Assembly (NCBI GenBank): GCA_018889975.1
Contig: CP076546.1
Location: 3,038,001-3,102,000, forward strand
Reading direction: 5' to 3'
DNA from: Bacillus sp. NP157
GTDB lineage: Bacteria; Pseudomonadota; Gammaproteobacteria; Xanthomonadales; Rhodanobacteraceae
Length of the DNA stretch: 64,000 nucleotides
Positions 42,324-51,318 of the stretch are shown piece after piece. Under the pieces are notes generated by a model, which saw only the letters and a program-made list of their open reading frames with translations, did not search any database and was not told where the DNA came from. Position 1 is the first letter of the stretch, and each line of letters starts with the position of its first letter. The position numbers were made by a program, and so were the translations under genes.

Positions 42324-43182
42324 CACGCTCTCCGCCATGCCGGTCTACTACCCAGTGAGTGCCGGAAGCGGGCGCGAGGGTTGAACGCTGGCGTGCATCG
42401 ATGGCGACGGCCACCAGCGCGCCCATGAACAGGCCGCCCAGCACGCCCAGCCCGGCCACCAGCGGCACCATCGGCGCCACCGGATCGTCGGAGACGTGGA
42501 TCGGCCAGGGCATCGAGGTCTCGAAGGTGTAGTTGTCGGCCAGCCGCGCGCTGATGTCGCTGCGCGCCTGCTGCAGGTTGCGGATGCCCTCGTCGGTGCT
42601 GGCCAGGGACAGGCTGGCGACCGCGGCATCGCCGCGCCCCGCATTCACCGCTTCGCGCAGGCGCGCACGGTCGGCCATGGCCTGGGCAAGCTCGGCGTCG
42701 ACTTCATCCAGCCGCTGGTGCGCGGCGGACAGCGGCAGCTTGCCCAGCGCGTCGTGGATCGCCTTGAGCCGTGCCAGCGTCGCCAGCGCCAGCTGCCGGG
42801 CATCTTCGGCCGAGTAGGCGCGCAGCTGCAGGTGGATCAGGTTGGCATACGGTTCCGGGTCGAGCTTCATGCTGGCGGCATAGAGCCGCGCCGCCCGATC
42901 CTTCGGCGGGATGCCGATGGCCGAGACCACGTCGTCGCGGAAGGTATCGGTCTTCATCCGCTCCATCACGCGCAGCAGGGGCTCCACCTTGGGGTCCTGT
43001 CCGGCGGGTGCCGCGGCGACCTGGCCGATCTGGATCCAGGCCTCCGCCTCCCACTGCCGCTTCGCCGTGGCCAGGTACGCCGCCGCGAGCGCGACGATCA
43101 CCAAAAAAGTGCCAACGAACCACCAGCGTTGCCGGCGCACCAGCCGCCACATGTCGATCAGGTAAACCTCGTCCTGTTGCAT
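42283..43182 (-). CDS. Wzz-like chain-length determinant (PCP) protein
   Basis: 299 residues. A short cytoplasmic start (MQQDEVYLIDMWRLVRRQRW) leads to TM1 (about 21-40), a periplasmic helical region with coiled-coil content (about 45-235), and TM2 (about 240-265) before a short tail. This is the polysaccharide co-polymerase layout that sets chain length in Wzx/Wzy pathways. The kinase domain of Wzc-type proteins is absent. The ATG at 43182 is preferred over the longer frame to 43245, which enters the polymerase gene. Confidence 0.82.
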   Translation of the reverse strand: MQQDEVYLIDMWRLVRRQRWWFVGTFLVIVALAAAYLATAKRQWEAEAWIQIGQVAAAPAGQDPKVEPLLRVMERMKTDTFRDDVVSAIGIPPKDRAARLYAASMKLDPEPYANLIHLQLRAYSAEDARQLALATLARLKAIHDALGKLPLSAAHQRLDEVDAELAQAMADRARLREAVNAGRGDAAVASLSLASTDEGIRNLQQARSDISARLADNYTFETSMPWPIHVSDDPVAPMVPLVAGLGVLGGLFMGALVAVAIDARQRSTLAPASGTHWVVDRHGGERDEPTARTGDADAA

Positions 43183-43195
43183 CGTCGTTGCGCCA

Positions 43196-44326
43196 TCAAG
43201 GGGAAGGGAGCAGTTGCCGGCGATGCGGCAACCAGGCAGAGACAAGCTGCAGCAGCAGGCACAGGCCGATGAAACCGAAGTTCATCCAGATAAAGGCCTG
43301 CGGCGCGAACGGCGCCATGACACACACATAGGCCATGCGCAGGAAGATCAGCAGCGGGAACAGCGACAGGGGCCGGCTGAGCAGGCGCACGCTCCAGCGC
43401 ATCAGCGCATACAGGGTCACCAGGGCGGCGAGCGCACCGAGCGGACCGAAGGCCATGAGGAAGGGCAGGAATTCGGTGCCGACGTTGACGTTGTAGGCAT
43501 CCAGCGGGATGTCGGTACCCGCCGTGGCGATGGAGCCACGCATCGGCACCAGCTGGTTCAGCAGGAAATCCGCGTTGCGGTAATCCTTCGCGAGGATGGC
43601 CGCGAAGTTGTACGGCCCGGCGCTGATGTACAGCAGCAGCCACTGGATGCCAGCCGGCATCGCGTTGTAGAAGGCACCGAATGGCAGCGCCACGGTGGCC
43701 ACCGAGCCAGAACGCAGCATGCCCAGGACCGAGAACGCCGTCGTGCCGACCAGGCCGAGCACGCCTACCGCACGCCACGGCAAGGGCCGCGCCGCGTCGC
43801 GCCGGAATATCGTGACCAGTGCCAGCGCGATCACCGCCGCGAAGATGCGGTTGCGGTCGACCACCAGCACGGGGAACAACAAGCCGGCACCGACCAGCAG
43901 GTAGCGCAACGGTCGATGATGGGTGCACAGGATGCCGATCACCGGCAGGGTCCAGCACAGGTCGGAAAGCCGGCGGATATGCTCGTGCCCGCCTTCCATC
44001 GTCGCGTACGACGACGGATCGTGGATCAGCGCCACCGGGAACAGCAGCAGGTCGAGCGCGCAGAAGACCAGCACGCCCGCGGCGAACGCCAGGCCGACGA
44101 AGCCTTCGCGGGTGCCGGCGTAGTCGCGCGCACGCAGCACGTGCCACGGCGGCAGGCGGTCGCGGCTGAACAGGTCGGCGACGATCAGCCCGACCGCGCC
44201 GGTGGCGAGCAGGAACAGGCCGCCTGCATACCCTGCCGGCAGCTGGAACACGCAGGCGCTGACCGCGCAGGCCAGTAGCAACGGCCAGGCCAGGTAGGTC
44301 GACGGCAGCCGCAGCAGCGCCCTCAT
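43196..44326 (-). CDS. Wzy-like polysaccharide polymerase
   Basis: 376 residues, about 10-12 transmembrane helices and a large periplasmic loop between late helices (DIPLDAYNVNVGTEF area), typical of O-antigen polymerases. Sequence conservation in this family is low, so the call rests on topology and context between flippase, chain-length protein and glycosyltransferases. The ATG at 44326 overlaps the GT2 stop as ATGA. It would join undecaprenyl-linked repeat units in the periplasm. Confidence 0.75.
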   Translation of the reverse strand: MRALLRLPSTYLAWPLLLACAVSACVFQLPAGYAGGLFLLATGAVGLIVADLFSRDRLPPWHVLRARDYAGTREGFVGLAFAAGVLVFCALDLLLFPVALIHDPSSYATMEGGHEHIRRLSDLCWTLPVIGILCTHHRPLRYLLVGAGLLFPVLVVDRNRIFAAVIALALVTIFRRDAARPLPWRAVGVLGLVGTTAFSVLGMLRSGSVATVALPFGAFYNAMPAGIQWLLLYISAGPYNFAAILAKDYRNADFLLNQLVPMRGSIATAGTDIPLDAYNVNVGTEFLPFLMAFGPLGALAALVTLYALMRWSVRLLSRPLSLFPLLIFLRMAYVCVMAPFAPQAFIWMNFGFIGLCLLLQLVSAWLPHRRQLLPSP

Positions 44327-45246
44327 GCCTGTTCCGGATGCGGGTGCGCGCCAGCCGGGCGAATCGCCGCCCACCCGCGCAGGAGTACGAAACACGCCAT
44401 GCGCATCGCCACGCTCGAGGGGCGCCCTTGCAGGAAGGCGATCTTCGCGCCGATGTAATGGATCTGCGCACGCAGCAGCGTGCGGCACGGCTCGTCGAAC
44501 AAGCCGATCCTGCGGATGGCGACCTGGCGTGACTCTTCCAGGTTCACGATCCGCGTCGCCCGGTGCCGGGTCTTGCTGAGGTTGGCACCGTGCAGCCGGT
44601 AGGCACACACCGGCACGTCGATGAAGCCCAGCGCATCGCGCGCGGCCAGGCGCAGGAACAGGTCCCAGTCATCGATGCGCAGGCCTTCGGTCCAGCGCGC
44701 GACGGTTTCCAGCGCACTGCGCCGGAGCAGCGCGACCGGGCCGCCGATCGCCCAGCGCGTGATCACGGCGCGGCGGATGCCCGGCTCGCTCGCGTACAGG
44801 CGCTTGTCGGCACCGTGCAGGTCTGTCATGCCGCTGGCATGCAGGCGACGGCCTTCGCGATCGACCACCACCGAATCGCCGATCACGGCGCCTTTGCCGG
44901 GATGCCGCTGCAGGTAGCGGACCTGGGCTTCGAGGCCACCCGGCAACAGGTAATCGTCGCTCGCGCCAAGCCGGAGGAATTCACCGCGCGCACGCGCAGC
45001 CAGCTCGTTGAGGGTCGCGGTGATGCCTTTGTTGGCGTGCTGCGCGAACTCGATGGCCACCTCGTGCCCATGCCGGTCGATCCACGCGAGGATCCGTTCG
45101 CTGGTCTTGTCGGTGGAGCCGTCGTCGATGACGACGATCTCCTTGGACGGATAGGGATCCTCCAGCACGCTGTCCAGGCAACGCTCGACGAAATCCTCGT
45201 GGTTATAGGCGGGGATCAGCACGGAAACCAGCGGCCACGTGTTCAT
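44323..45246 (-). CDS. Glycosyltransferase family 2 protein
   Basis: 307 residues, GT-A fold. Opens VSVLIPAYNHEDFVERCLDSVL, then EIVVIDDGSTDKTSERI, a DxD-like region in RLGASDDYLLPGG and the acid in GLRIDDWDLFLRLA (catalytic ED-like position). It transfers a sugar to the repeat unit on the cytoplasmic side. The ATG at 45246 overlaps the flippase stop as ATGA; the longer frame to 46515 is a shadow of the flippase gene. Donor unknown. Confidence 0.9.
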   Translation of the reverse strand: MNTWPLVSVLIPAYNHEDFVERCLDSVLEDPYPSKEIVVIDDGSTDKTSERILAWIDRHGHEVAIEFAQHANKGITATLNELAARARGEFLRLGASDDYLLPGGLEAQVRYLQRHPGKGAVIGDSVVVDREGRRLHASGMTDLHGADKRLYASEPGIRRAVITRWAIGGPVALLRRSALETVARWTEGLRIDDWDLFLRLAARDALGFIDVPVCAYRLHGANLSKTRHRATRIVNLEESRQVAIRRIGLFDEPCRTLLRAQIHYIGAKIAFLQGRPSSVAMRMACFVLLRGWAAIRPAGAHPHPEQA

Positions 45247-46499
45247 GCAGGCAAGCCCCCGAGGTAGCGGCGTACGACGACAAGGTTGAAGACCAGGTAA
45301 GCGAGGTAGTTGACGGCGAAGGCGAGCATCGCTCCAGGCAGCCCGTAGCGCGCCGTGAACACGTAGACCAGGACCAGGTAACTGGCGGCGAACACGCACT
45401 CGGACACGATGAACAGCCGGGTCATCGCCTTGGCCAGCATCAGGTAGGACAGCACGAAGGCCGCGATCTTCACCACGTCGCCGACCAGCTGCGCGGCGTA
45501 GAGGTCGTTGGCCGGATCGAAGTCCGCGTTGAACAGCAGCCGGGTGATCCAGCCACGCAGGATGTAAACGAGCGCGGCACTCGCCGCGACGGCGGGCAGC
45601 AGCACGCGTGCCGCGCCGCGGAGTTCGCCGAGCAGCGCGGGGCGTTCGTGCAGGGAGGCCAGCCGCGGCAGGTAATAGATGTTGATCGCGGTGGTGAAGA
45701 ACAGCAGGTAGGCGTCCGACACGCGCGTGACCGCCTGCCAGTAGCCGACCTGCTCCCAGCCGAAGCTGCCGGCCAGGTGGTCGCGCACGGCAATGTTCAC
45801 CAGCGGCGGCAACAGCGCGGAGGACAGGCTCATCAGCGAGAACGCCGCCAGCCGGCGGGTCATCTCCGGATCGAAGCGCACGCTGAGCATGCCGCGGCGG
45901 AAATATGGGCTGCGCCACCACGCCGGCAGCCCGACCAGCAGCCAGAACAACTGGCCCAGCACGATCGCCAGCAACGCGCCGTACAGCCCGAACCAGCGAG
46001 CCAGGCACAGCGCCAGCGCCACGCTGAGCAGGGAACCGGCGACCTGGACCAAAGCGAGCCGGCGCACGTCCATGAAGCCGTTGATCACGGCGAGCACGTA
46101 GTTCACCAGCGCGATGCCGAGCTGGGCGATGGCCAGCACGCGGATCAGGCTGTCGTACGTGGGATCGCCGAGCAGCCACGTCGCCAGCGGGCGGGCGAAC
46201 AGCAAGGCGGCGCAGGCCATCACGCAGGCGGCGACCATGGCGTAACCGAGCGCCGACGACAGCAGCCGCGACAGGCGGGCCGGGTCGTCGCGGTATTCGG
46301 CGACGTACTTCACCACCCCCGCGCTGATCCCCCCACCGGCGAGCACTGCCAGCAGCGACATCAGGCTCATGAATTGGCCAAGCCGACCCACGCCCACCGG
46401 GCCGGCCAGCCAGGCCACCAGTTTCACCAGCACCAGCGCCGTGGCCAGGCGCGCCGCCGTGCCGATCGCCGACCATGCGCCCGCACGAAGGATATTCAT
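45243..46499 (-). CDS. Wzx-like lipid-linked oligosaccharide flippase
   Basis: 418 residues with about 12 transmembrane helices; opens with [20 protein letters not shown] and has the MATE/MOP-like [22 protein letters not shown] segment of polysaccharide flippases. It carries undecaprenyl-linked units across the inner membrane. Coupled at both ends (ATGA with the DegT aminotransferase gene and with the GT2 gene). The polysaccharide biosynthesis protein family assignment is firm; the cargo is unknown. Confidence 0.87.
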   Translation of the reverse strand: MNILRAGAWSAIGTAARLATALVLVKLVAWLAGPVGVGRLGQFMSLMSLLAVLAGGGISAGVVKYVAEYRDDPARLSRLLSSALGYAMVAACVMACAALLFARPLATWLLGDPTYDSLIRVLAIAQLGIALVNYVLAVINGFMDVRRLALVQVAGSLLSVALALCLARWFGLYGALLAIVLGQLFWLLVGLPAWWRSPYFRRGMLSVRFDPEMTRRLAAFSLMSLSSALLPPLVNIAVRDHLAGSFGWEQVGYWQAVTRVSDAYLLFFTTAINIYYLPRLASLHERPALLGELRGAARVLLPAVAASAALVYILRGWITRLLFNADFDPANDLYAAQLVGDVVKIAAFVLSYLMLAKAMTRLFIVSECVFAASYLVLVYVFTARYGLPGAMLAFAVNYLAYLVFNLVVVRRYLGGLPA

Positions 46500-47611
46500 G
46501 CGGCCTCCTCGGCAAACGCCGCGCAGGCCGCGATCACCTGCTCCACCTGTGCATCGCTGAGCGCCGGGTTCAACGGCAGGCTCAACACCTCGCGGTGGAT
46601 CCGTTCGGTCAGCGGCAGGCTGAGCTGCGCCAGTTCGGCATACGCCAGCTGGCGATGTGGCGGCACCGGGTAGTGCACCTGGGCCTGGACGCCCAGCGCT
46701 GCGAGGTGCCGTTGCAACGCATCGCGCCAGCTGCAGCGAACGACGAACAGGTGCCACGCGTGGGCTTCCTCGCGTACCGCCGCCGGCAACCGGATGCCGG
46801 GATGACGGATGCCGTCGCGATACCGCGCGGCGATCGCGCGGCGACGCGACGTATCGGCGTCGAGGTAACGCAGCTTCACCCGCAACATCGCGGCCTGGAT
46901 CTCGTCCAGGCGCGAATTGATGCCCCGCACGGGGTGGTGATACTTCTGCGCGGATCCATAATTGCGCAGCGCGGCGACGCGCGCGGCCAGCGCATCGTCG
47001 TCGGTGGCGACCGCGCCTCCGTCACCCAGTGCGCCGAGGTTCTTGCCCGGGAAGAAGCTGAAGGCTGCCGCGTGGCCGAAGCTGCCGGCGCGTGCACCGT
47101 CCCAGCTCGCACCATGTGCCTGCGCCGCATCCTCCAGCACCAGCAGGCCACGCCGGCTGGCGATGTCCCCGAGCGCGGCCATGTCCGCCAGTTGCCCGTA
47201 GAGATGCACCGGCATGATGACCCGCGTCCGCGGACCGATCGCGGCTTCGACCCGCGCGGGATCGAGATTGAACGTCGCCGGGTCGGGCTCGACCGGCACC
47301 GGGCGCAGCCCGTTCTCGCTGATGGCGAGGAAGCTCGCGATGAAGGTGTTCGCCGGCACGATGACTTCGTCGCCTTCGGCCAGCGCGCCCATCCCGCGCC
47401 ACGCCCGCAGCACCAGCGACAGCGCATCCAGGCCGTTGCCGGTGCCGACGACGTGGCGGACGCCACACCACGCGGCGAATTCACGTTCGAAGGCGGCCAG
47501 TTCATCGCCCAGCAGGTACCAGCCCGAATCGATCACGCGTGCCACCGCGGCCTTCAGCTCGTCGGCATGGCGGGCGTTGACCTCGCGCAGGCTCAGGAAG
47601 GGGACGTCCAT
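46496..47611 (-). CDS. DegT/DnrJ/EryC1 aminotransferase (FdtB-like, dTDP-3-keto-sugar transaminase)
   Basis: 371 residues, PLP-dependent. The cofactor lysine is K190 ([17 protein letters not shown]), with D161/Q164 ([10 protein letters not shown]) on the PLP ring and GTGNGLDAL for the phosphate. FdtB-type enzymes aminate dTDP-3-keto-6-deoxy sugars at C3 to make dTDP-Fuc3N or -Qui3N. The call is favoured by an FdtA-like isomerase and an acetyltransferase in the same operon. The ATG at 47611 forms TGATG with the upstream stop. Sugar stereochemistry is not decided. Confidence 0.83.
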   Translation of the reverse strand: MDVPFLSLREVNARHADELKAAVARVIDSGWYLLGDELAAFEREFAAWCGVRHVVGTGNGLDALSLVLRAWRGMGALAEGDEVIVPANTFIASFLAISENGLRPVPVEPDPATFNLDPARVEAAIGPRTRVIMPVHLYGQLADMAALGDIASRRGLLVLEDAAQAHGASWDGARAGSFGHAAAFSFFPGKNLGALGDGGAVATDDDALAARVAALRNYGSAQKYHHPVRGINSRLDEIQAAMLRVKLRYLDADTSRRRAIAARYRDGIRHPGIRLPAAVREEAHAWHLFVVRCSWRDALQRHLAALGVQAQVHYPVPPHRQLAYAELAQLSLPLTERIHREVLSLPLNPALSDAQVEQVIAACAAFAEEAA

Positions 47612-48543
47612 CACAGCAGCCACTCGTAGCGGTCATGCACGACCGCATGCGCGCCGAACGATTCCTTCTGCGCCACCAGCCCGGGATTGAGCACCCTTCC
47701 CTCGTCCTCGGTGGAGATGCCAAAGCTCAGGCGGGCCCGGTCGGCATAGACCTCGCCGATCAGCTCGGCCAGCAACAGGCTCAGCGCGCCGGTCTCGCGC
47801 CCAACATCGGAGGCCGCGAGGTATTGCGTATGCACGGTATGGCCGAAATCGAAGATGATCGCCCCGGCGAGCAATTCGCCATCGCGGTGCGCTTCGTGCA
47901 GCACGATCTGGCCCGGGAAGCGGTCGTGCAGGAGCGCGAGCTCCGCGGCGCTGTGGGTCGGTTCGACGCCGTGGCGGCGTAGCGTCCCGACCAGCAGGGC
48001 GTGGAACGGCGCGATGTCGTCGCCTACGCGCGTTCCCACACAAGCTTTGCGCGCACGGGCCACGGCACGCCGGCGCATGCCGGTCATCTCCGGGCGATCA
48101 CGCGGCACCAGCATCGACGACAGGTCGCGGCGAACCACCGATGCACCGACCCGGTGCAAGGCGTAAAGATCTTCCTCGGCGGCGGTGGCGTGGAAGACGT
48201 GCGGGACCGGTTTGTAGACCAGCCGTCGCACGCCGAGGCCGCGGTAATGCTGGCCCACGGCACGAAAGGCGGCGAGCGTGGCCTCCGCGCGTAGCGCCGG
48301 CGTCGCCACCATGCCGCCATAGGTCAGGCCCGCATGGCTGGACACGGTGTCGCCGTCGCGATTGGCCGGGAGCACGGCGAGCAGCTCGCCCTCCTCTTCC
48401 ACCAGCAGCGAGGCGTCGCTGAAGCGGGCGGCGTGGTAATCCATGTACGCACGCCGGTGCAGGAACGTGCCATTGCGCGAACGCGCCACCAGCGCATCCC
48501 AGCGAGCCTCGTCGGCGGGCACATACGGCCTAACCGCCAGCAT
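47611..48543 (-). CDS. FemAB/GNAT-like acyltransferase
   Basis: 310 residues. The fold pattern of FemAB-type double-GNAT proteins is seen: [24 protein letters not shown] at the start, LTYGGMV, and a C-terminal [26 protein letters not shown] followed by [11 protein letters not shown]. FemAB relatives transfer amino acids or acyl groups; in polysaccharide loci they probably decorate an amino sugar. The ATG at 48543 is used; it overlaps the upstream gene by 14 bases. Substrate unknown. Confidence 0.75.
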   Translation of the reverse strand: MLAVRPYVPADEARWDALVARSRNGTFLHRRAYMDYHAARFSDASLLVEEEGELLAVLPANRDGDTVSSHAGLTYGGMVATPALRAEATLAAFRAVGQHYRGLGVRRLVYKPVPHVFHATAAEEDLYALHRVGASVVRRDLSSMLVPRDRPEMTGMRRRAVARARKACVGTRVGDDIAPFHALLVGTLRRHGVEPTHSAAELALLHDRFPGQIVLHEAHRDGELLAGAIIFDFGHTVHTQYLAASDVGRETGALSLLLAELIGEVYADRARLSFGISTEDEGRVLNPGLVAQKESFGAHAVVHDRYEWLL

Positions 48544-49459
48544 GCGCCGCCTCCGCGAGGCCGAAGCCATCCACGCCCATGTCGTTGCCGTTGTAGAACA
48601 TCAGCGTGCGGTCCGCCTGCTGCAACAGCGCGGGATAGCAGATCGTCCGCGAGTCCCAGCCACGCTCGGACAGGGAGAGCCCGAACAGCTCGTCGTGGCG
48701 TTCCCAGCGCACCCCGTCGACGCTGGTCGCGCAGCCCGGGAAATAGCCCCCACGGGTGTCGCCACGCGTGAAGTACATGACGTAGCCGCCGTCCTGGCGG
48801 TAGACCCGTGGCCGGCCGATCCGGTATTCGTTGCCGCGTGGCAGCAGGCAGGCCTCGTCGCGCAGCGGCTTCGCGGCGAAGTCGTCGGTCTCCAGGTAAC
48901 GGATGTGATAGCGCGGATACGGCTGCCCCGCGATGCTCTCCCAGCCGTCGCCGGCGGCGTACCAGACGCGCCACAAGCCGTCTTCGCGCACCACCGAGTG
49001 GATCGCCGCGATGCTGCTGCGGCCCGGCGCCCGATCGAGCACCGGCGTCTCCTGTGCGCGCACGAAGGATTCGCCACCGTCGTTGGAGATCGCAAGGCCG
49101 GTGAACGCGAGGAACTTGGCGCGGGCCACGCGCTGGAAGCCGACGTAGAACAGGTGCAGGCCACCCGGGCCATCGACGAGGTCACCGAGGATCATCCCGT
49201 TATCGTCGAAGCATCCCGCCCGGCCCACGTCCAGCACCGGCGTTTCGCTGACACGGACCAGTTGCTCGGGCCGGTCGGCGCGCAGGTCGACGTAGCCGAT
49301 GCGACCCACGCCCTCGTCGTCGCGGAAACTTGCGTAGACGCGGATGGTCGCGTCGTCCAGGCGCCACGGTGTCGGGGTCAGCGCGGAGTGGCGCATCCAG
49401 CCGCCCACGCCCTGGCGCAGGGTATCAAAGACCAGGCCGCGCTTGATCCATGCGGTCAT
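48530..49459 (-). CDS. Five-bladed beta-propeller (GH43/GH32-like) protein of the polysaccharide operon
   Basis: 309 residues with repeated propeller blades, each with a WY/F-rich strand and Asp: DDATIRVYASFRDDEG, GGLHLFYVGFQ, DGLWRVWYAAGDGW, GGYVMYFTRGDTRGG. The fold is that of GH43/GH32-type glycosidases, but the pair of acidic catalytic residues cannot be assigned, and no signal peptide is present, so it is cytoplasmic. Such proteins recur in O-antigen loci without known role. It follows the acetyltransferase gene by 9 bases. Confidence 0.7.
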   Translation of the reverse strand: MTAWIKRGLVFDTLRQGVGGWMRHSALTPTPWRLDDATIRVYASFRDDEGVGRIGYVDLRADRPEQLVRVSETPVLDVGRAGCFDDNGMILGDLVDGPGGLHLFYVGFQRVARAKFLAFTGLAISNDGGESFVRAQETPVLDRAPGRSSIAAIHSVVREDGLWRVWYAAGDGWESIAGQPYPRYHIRYLETDDFAAKPLRDEACLLPRGNEYRIGRPRVYRQDGGYVMYFTRGDTRGGYFPGCATSVDGVRWERHDELFGLSLSERGWDSRTICYPALLQQADRTLMFYNGNDMGVDGFGLAEAAHAGG

Positions 49460-49468
49460 GCGTCCTCC

Positions 49469-50134
49469 TCAGAGCGCCACGTCGAGGCTGGACTTGCCGG
49501 GCAAGGCCTTCGCGGGCGAACCCACGTAAACCAGGCCGGGTTCGGTATCGCGAACGACCAGCGCACCCGCGCCGATGACGTTGTCCGCGGCCACGCGCAC
49601 GCGATCGTTGAAGGTCGCGTTGACACCGACGAAGCTGTTCGTACCGATCTCGCAGTAGCCCGACACCACGGCATGCGAAGCCATGAACACATTGTCGTGG
49701 AGGATCGCGCGGTGGCCGATGTGGTTACCGCTCCACAGGATGCAGTTGTCGCCGATGGTGGTGAACGGCTGGATCACGTTGTTCTCGAAGATGAAGCAGT
49801 GTTCGCCCACCTGGGCGTTGCGCCAGACGAACGCACGCGAACTGATGTAACGGGCGAAGCGATAACCGCGCCGCTTCAGGTCGAGGTAAAACCGCGTACG
49901 CAGTCGATTCAGGCCGCTCGCGGGGATGGCGACGAAGATGTCCACCTCGTCCTGCGGATAGATCGATTCGATGTCTTCGTAGGCGATGACAGGCAGGCCG
50001 TCGACCGTCTCGCCATCCAGCCACGCACGCTCCACCGCGAACGCCACGACCTCGCGGCCGGCGTCGTGGGTGAAGTATTCGCGCGCGATGAGCGCGAATT
50101 CGCCCGCACCGACGAGGACTAGCGGCCGGGCCAT
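49469..50134 (-). CDS. NeuD/FdtC-like left-handed beta-helix acetyltransferase
   Basis: 221 residues. An N-terminal Rossmann-like domain (LVLVGAGEFALIAREYF, VDIFVAIP) is followed by hexapeptide repeats (QVGEHCFIFENNVIQPF, IGDNCILWSGNHIGHRA, IGTNSFVGVNATFNDRV, IGAGALVV) ending VGSPAKAL. These enzymes acetylate sugar amines with acetyl-CoA. With FdtA- and FdtB-like neighbours, it could make dTDP-3-acetamido-3,6-dideoxyhexose, though the classic FdtC is a smaller hexapeptide protein and this one has a NeuD-like N-domain. The start overlaps the fdtA stop by 16 bases. Confidence 0.78.
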   Translation of the reverse strand: MARPLVLVGAGEFALIAREYFTHDAGREVVAFAVERAWLDGETVDGLPVIAYEDIESIYPQDEVDIFVAIPASGLNRLRTRFYLDLKRRGYRFARYISSRAFVWRNAQVGEHCFIFENNVIQPFTTIGDNCILWSGNHIGHRAILHDNVFMASHAVVSGYCEIGTNSFVGVNATFNDRVRVAADNVIGAGALVVRDTEPGLVYVGSPAKALPGKSSLDVAL

Positions 50135-50556
50135 GCGGCAGCGACCTCGGCAAAGGCAGGCGCGTGCGCCTCGCGCAGGAACTGGTCGTAATCGGCGATG
50201 TAGTCGCTGGGGTCGTAGGCCTGGTCGGCCAGCACCATCACCACGCAGTCGTCGCTGAAGTGATGCAGTTCGCGCCACACCATCGGGCCGATCAGCACCC
50301 CGCTGGCGGGATCGTCGAGCGTGACCTCGGCGGGACCACTGCCGTCGTCGAGCAGGAAGGTCACCGAACCGCGCACGGCCACGGCGAGCTGGGTCAGCGT
50401 GCGGTGGGCGTGCTGGCCACGGCGTACCTCGCCCTGGGTGGAGAAGATGTAATACACGCGGCGGATATCGAAGGGTACGTCGCGCATCCCCTCGAGGGCC
50501 ACGAGCATGCCCCGGCTATCGCCGTGGATCTGGAATGGGATGCGAGCGATATCCAT
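50119..50556 (-). CDS. fdtA: FdtA-like dTDP-4-keto-6-deoxyhexose 3,4-ketoisomerase (WxcM-like cupin)
   Basis: 145 residues, a single cupin. Diagnostic pieces: GDSRGMLVALEG, DIRRVYYIFSTQGEVRRGQHAHR (histidine pair of the active site) and LDDPASGVLIGPMVWRELHHFS. It moves the keto group of dTDP-4-keto-6-deoxyglucose from C4 to C3 for later amination by FdtB. It is the first gene of the operon; the ATG at 50556 begins MDIARIPFQIHG, and the palindrome at 50594-50683 lies just upstream. The rml genes for the precursor are not in the window. Confidence 0.87.
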   Translation of the reverse strand: MDIARIPFQIHGDSRGMLVALEGMRDVPFDIRRVYYIFSTQGEVRRGQHAHRTLTQLAVAVRGSVTFLLDDGSGPAEVTLDDPASGVLIGPMVWRELHHFSDDCVVMVLADQAYDPSDYIADYDQFLREAHAPAFAEVAAAWPGR

Positions 50557-50593
50557 GGCGTGTCCCGGCTTCTGGTGGCTTCCGCGGTCGTCT

Positions 50594-50683
50594 GCCATGA
50601 GTGCGGGCGGCGCCGGGAAAGGTTGCGCACGCCACGGACCGGCACGCGCCGCAACCTTCCGCGAAGGCGCTGGCACTCATGGC
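50594..50683. repeat. Nested inverted repeat, site B, upstream of fdtA and cytochrome b561
   Basis: Perfect outer arms GCCATGAGTGC (50594-50604) and GCACTCATGGC (50673-50683). Inner arms GGGAAAGGTTGCG (50615-50627) and CGCAACCTTCC (50650-50660). It starts 38 bases before the fdtA ATG and ends 44 bases before the cytochrome b561 ATG. The arm order and sequence match site A at 26159-26239. Confidence 0.65.
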
Positions 50684-50726
50684 CATGCGTCGCCCGACTG
50701 GCGGGCGCCCTGGGGAACGACCTGCG

Positions 50727-51281
50727 ATGGCCTGGAACACCCACGACGAACGCCCGGTGCCCTATCCGCGCCCCTTGCGTGCCGTGCATTGGCTGACCGC
50801 GCTCTGCGTCGTTGGCGCCGCCACCGTCGTACTGGTACGCGACGAGGTTTCCAGCAAGCCGCTGCGCATGTGGCTGCTCGAAGGCCATCGTCATTTCGGC
50901 CTGCTGGTGCTGGTGCTGTTCGTTATCCGCGTGGTGTTGCGGGCGCGTACCGGCCGGCTGCCGCACGTCGCCATGCCGGCCGCGATGCGTTACGCCGCCA
51001 TCGCGACGCACGTGGCGCTCTACCTGCTGTTGCTCGGGATGCCGCTGGTCGGCTGGGCGATGAGCAGCGCCGGCGACCACGACGTGCATTTCTTCGGCCT
51101 GACCCTGCCGCGCCTGCTGGCACCCGACGACGACCTCGCCGACCGCCTGCAGGCACTCCATGTCGACGCCGCCTGGGTGCTGCTGGTGCTGGTCTGCCTG
51201 CACATCGGCGCGGCGCTCTTCCACCATTTCGGCCGCCGCGACGGCCTGCTGCACCGGATGTGGCCGCGCAAGGGCCACTGA
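50727..51281 (+). CDS. Cytochrome b561-family membrane protein
   Basis: 184 residues with four transmembrane helices. Haem-ligand histidines are expected at LRAVHWLTAL, GHRHFGLLVL, IATHVALYLL and CLHIGAALFHHF, all with the usual b561 spacing. Such proteins pass electrons between the quinone pool and periplasmic carriers. The ATG at 50727 is used; the frame upstream crosses the palindrome. The next genes encode a cytochrome-porin and a cytochrome c (38 and 18 base gaps), so it is probably the membrane link of that chain (inference). Confidence 0.87.
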   Translation: MAWNTHDERPVPYPRPLRAVHWLTALCVVGAATVVLVRDEVSSKPLRMWLLEGHRHFGLLVLVLFVIRVVLRARTGRLPHVAMPAAMRYAAIATHVALYLLLLGMPLVGWAMSSAGDHDVHFFGLTLPRLLAPDDDLADRLQALHVDAAWVLLVLVCLHIGAALFHHFGRRDGLLHRMWPRKGH

Positions 51282-51318
51282 CCGCCCCCGGCCACGCCAT
51301 CACAAGGAGTTCGAGACG

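Noticed and set aside
35842-50556. PEP-CTERM/exosortase exopolysaccharide locus, suggested by the FemAB-like gene
   Set aside because: No exosortase, PEP-CTERM proteins or PrsK/PrsR regulators are seen, and the operon has Wzx/Wzy-type genes instead.
50594-50683. Sigma-54 promoter at TGGCAC within the palindrome
   Set aside because: The TTGC element does not occur at the required spacing on either strand at either site.
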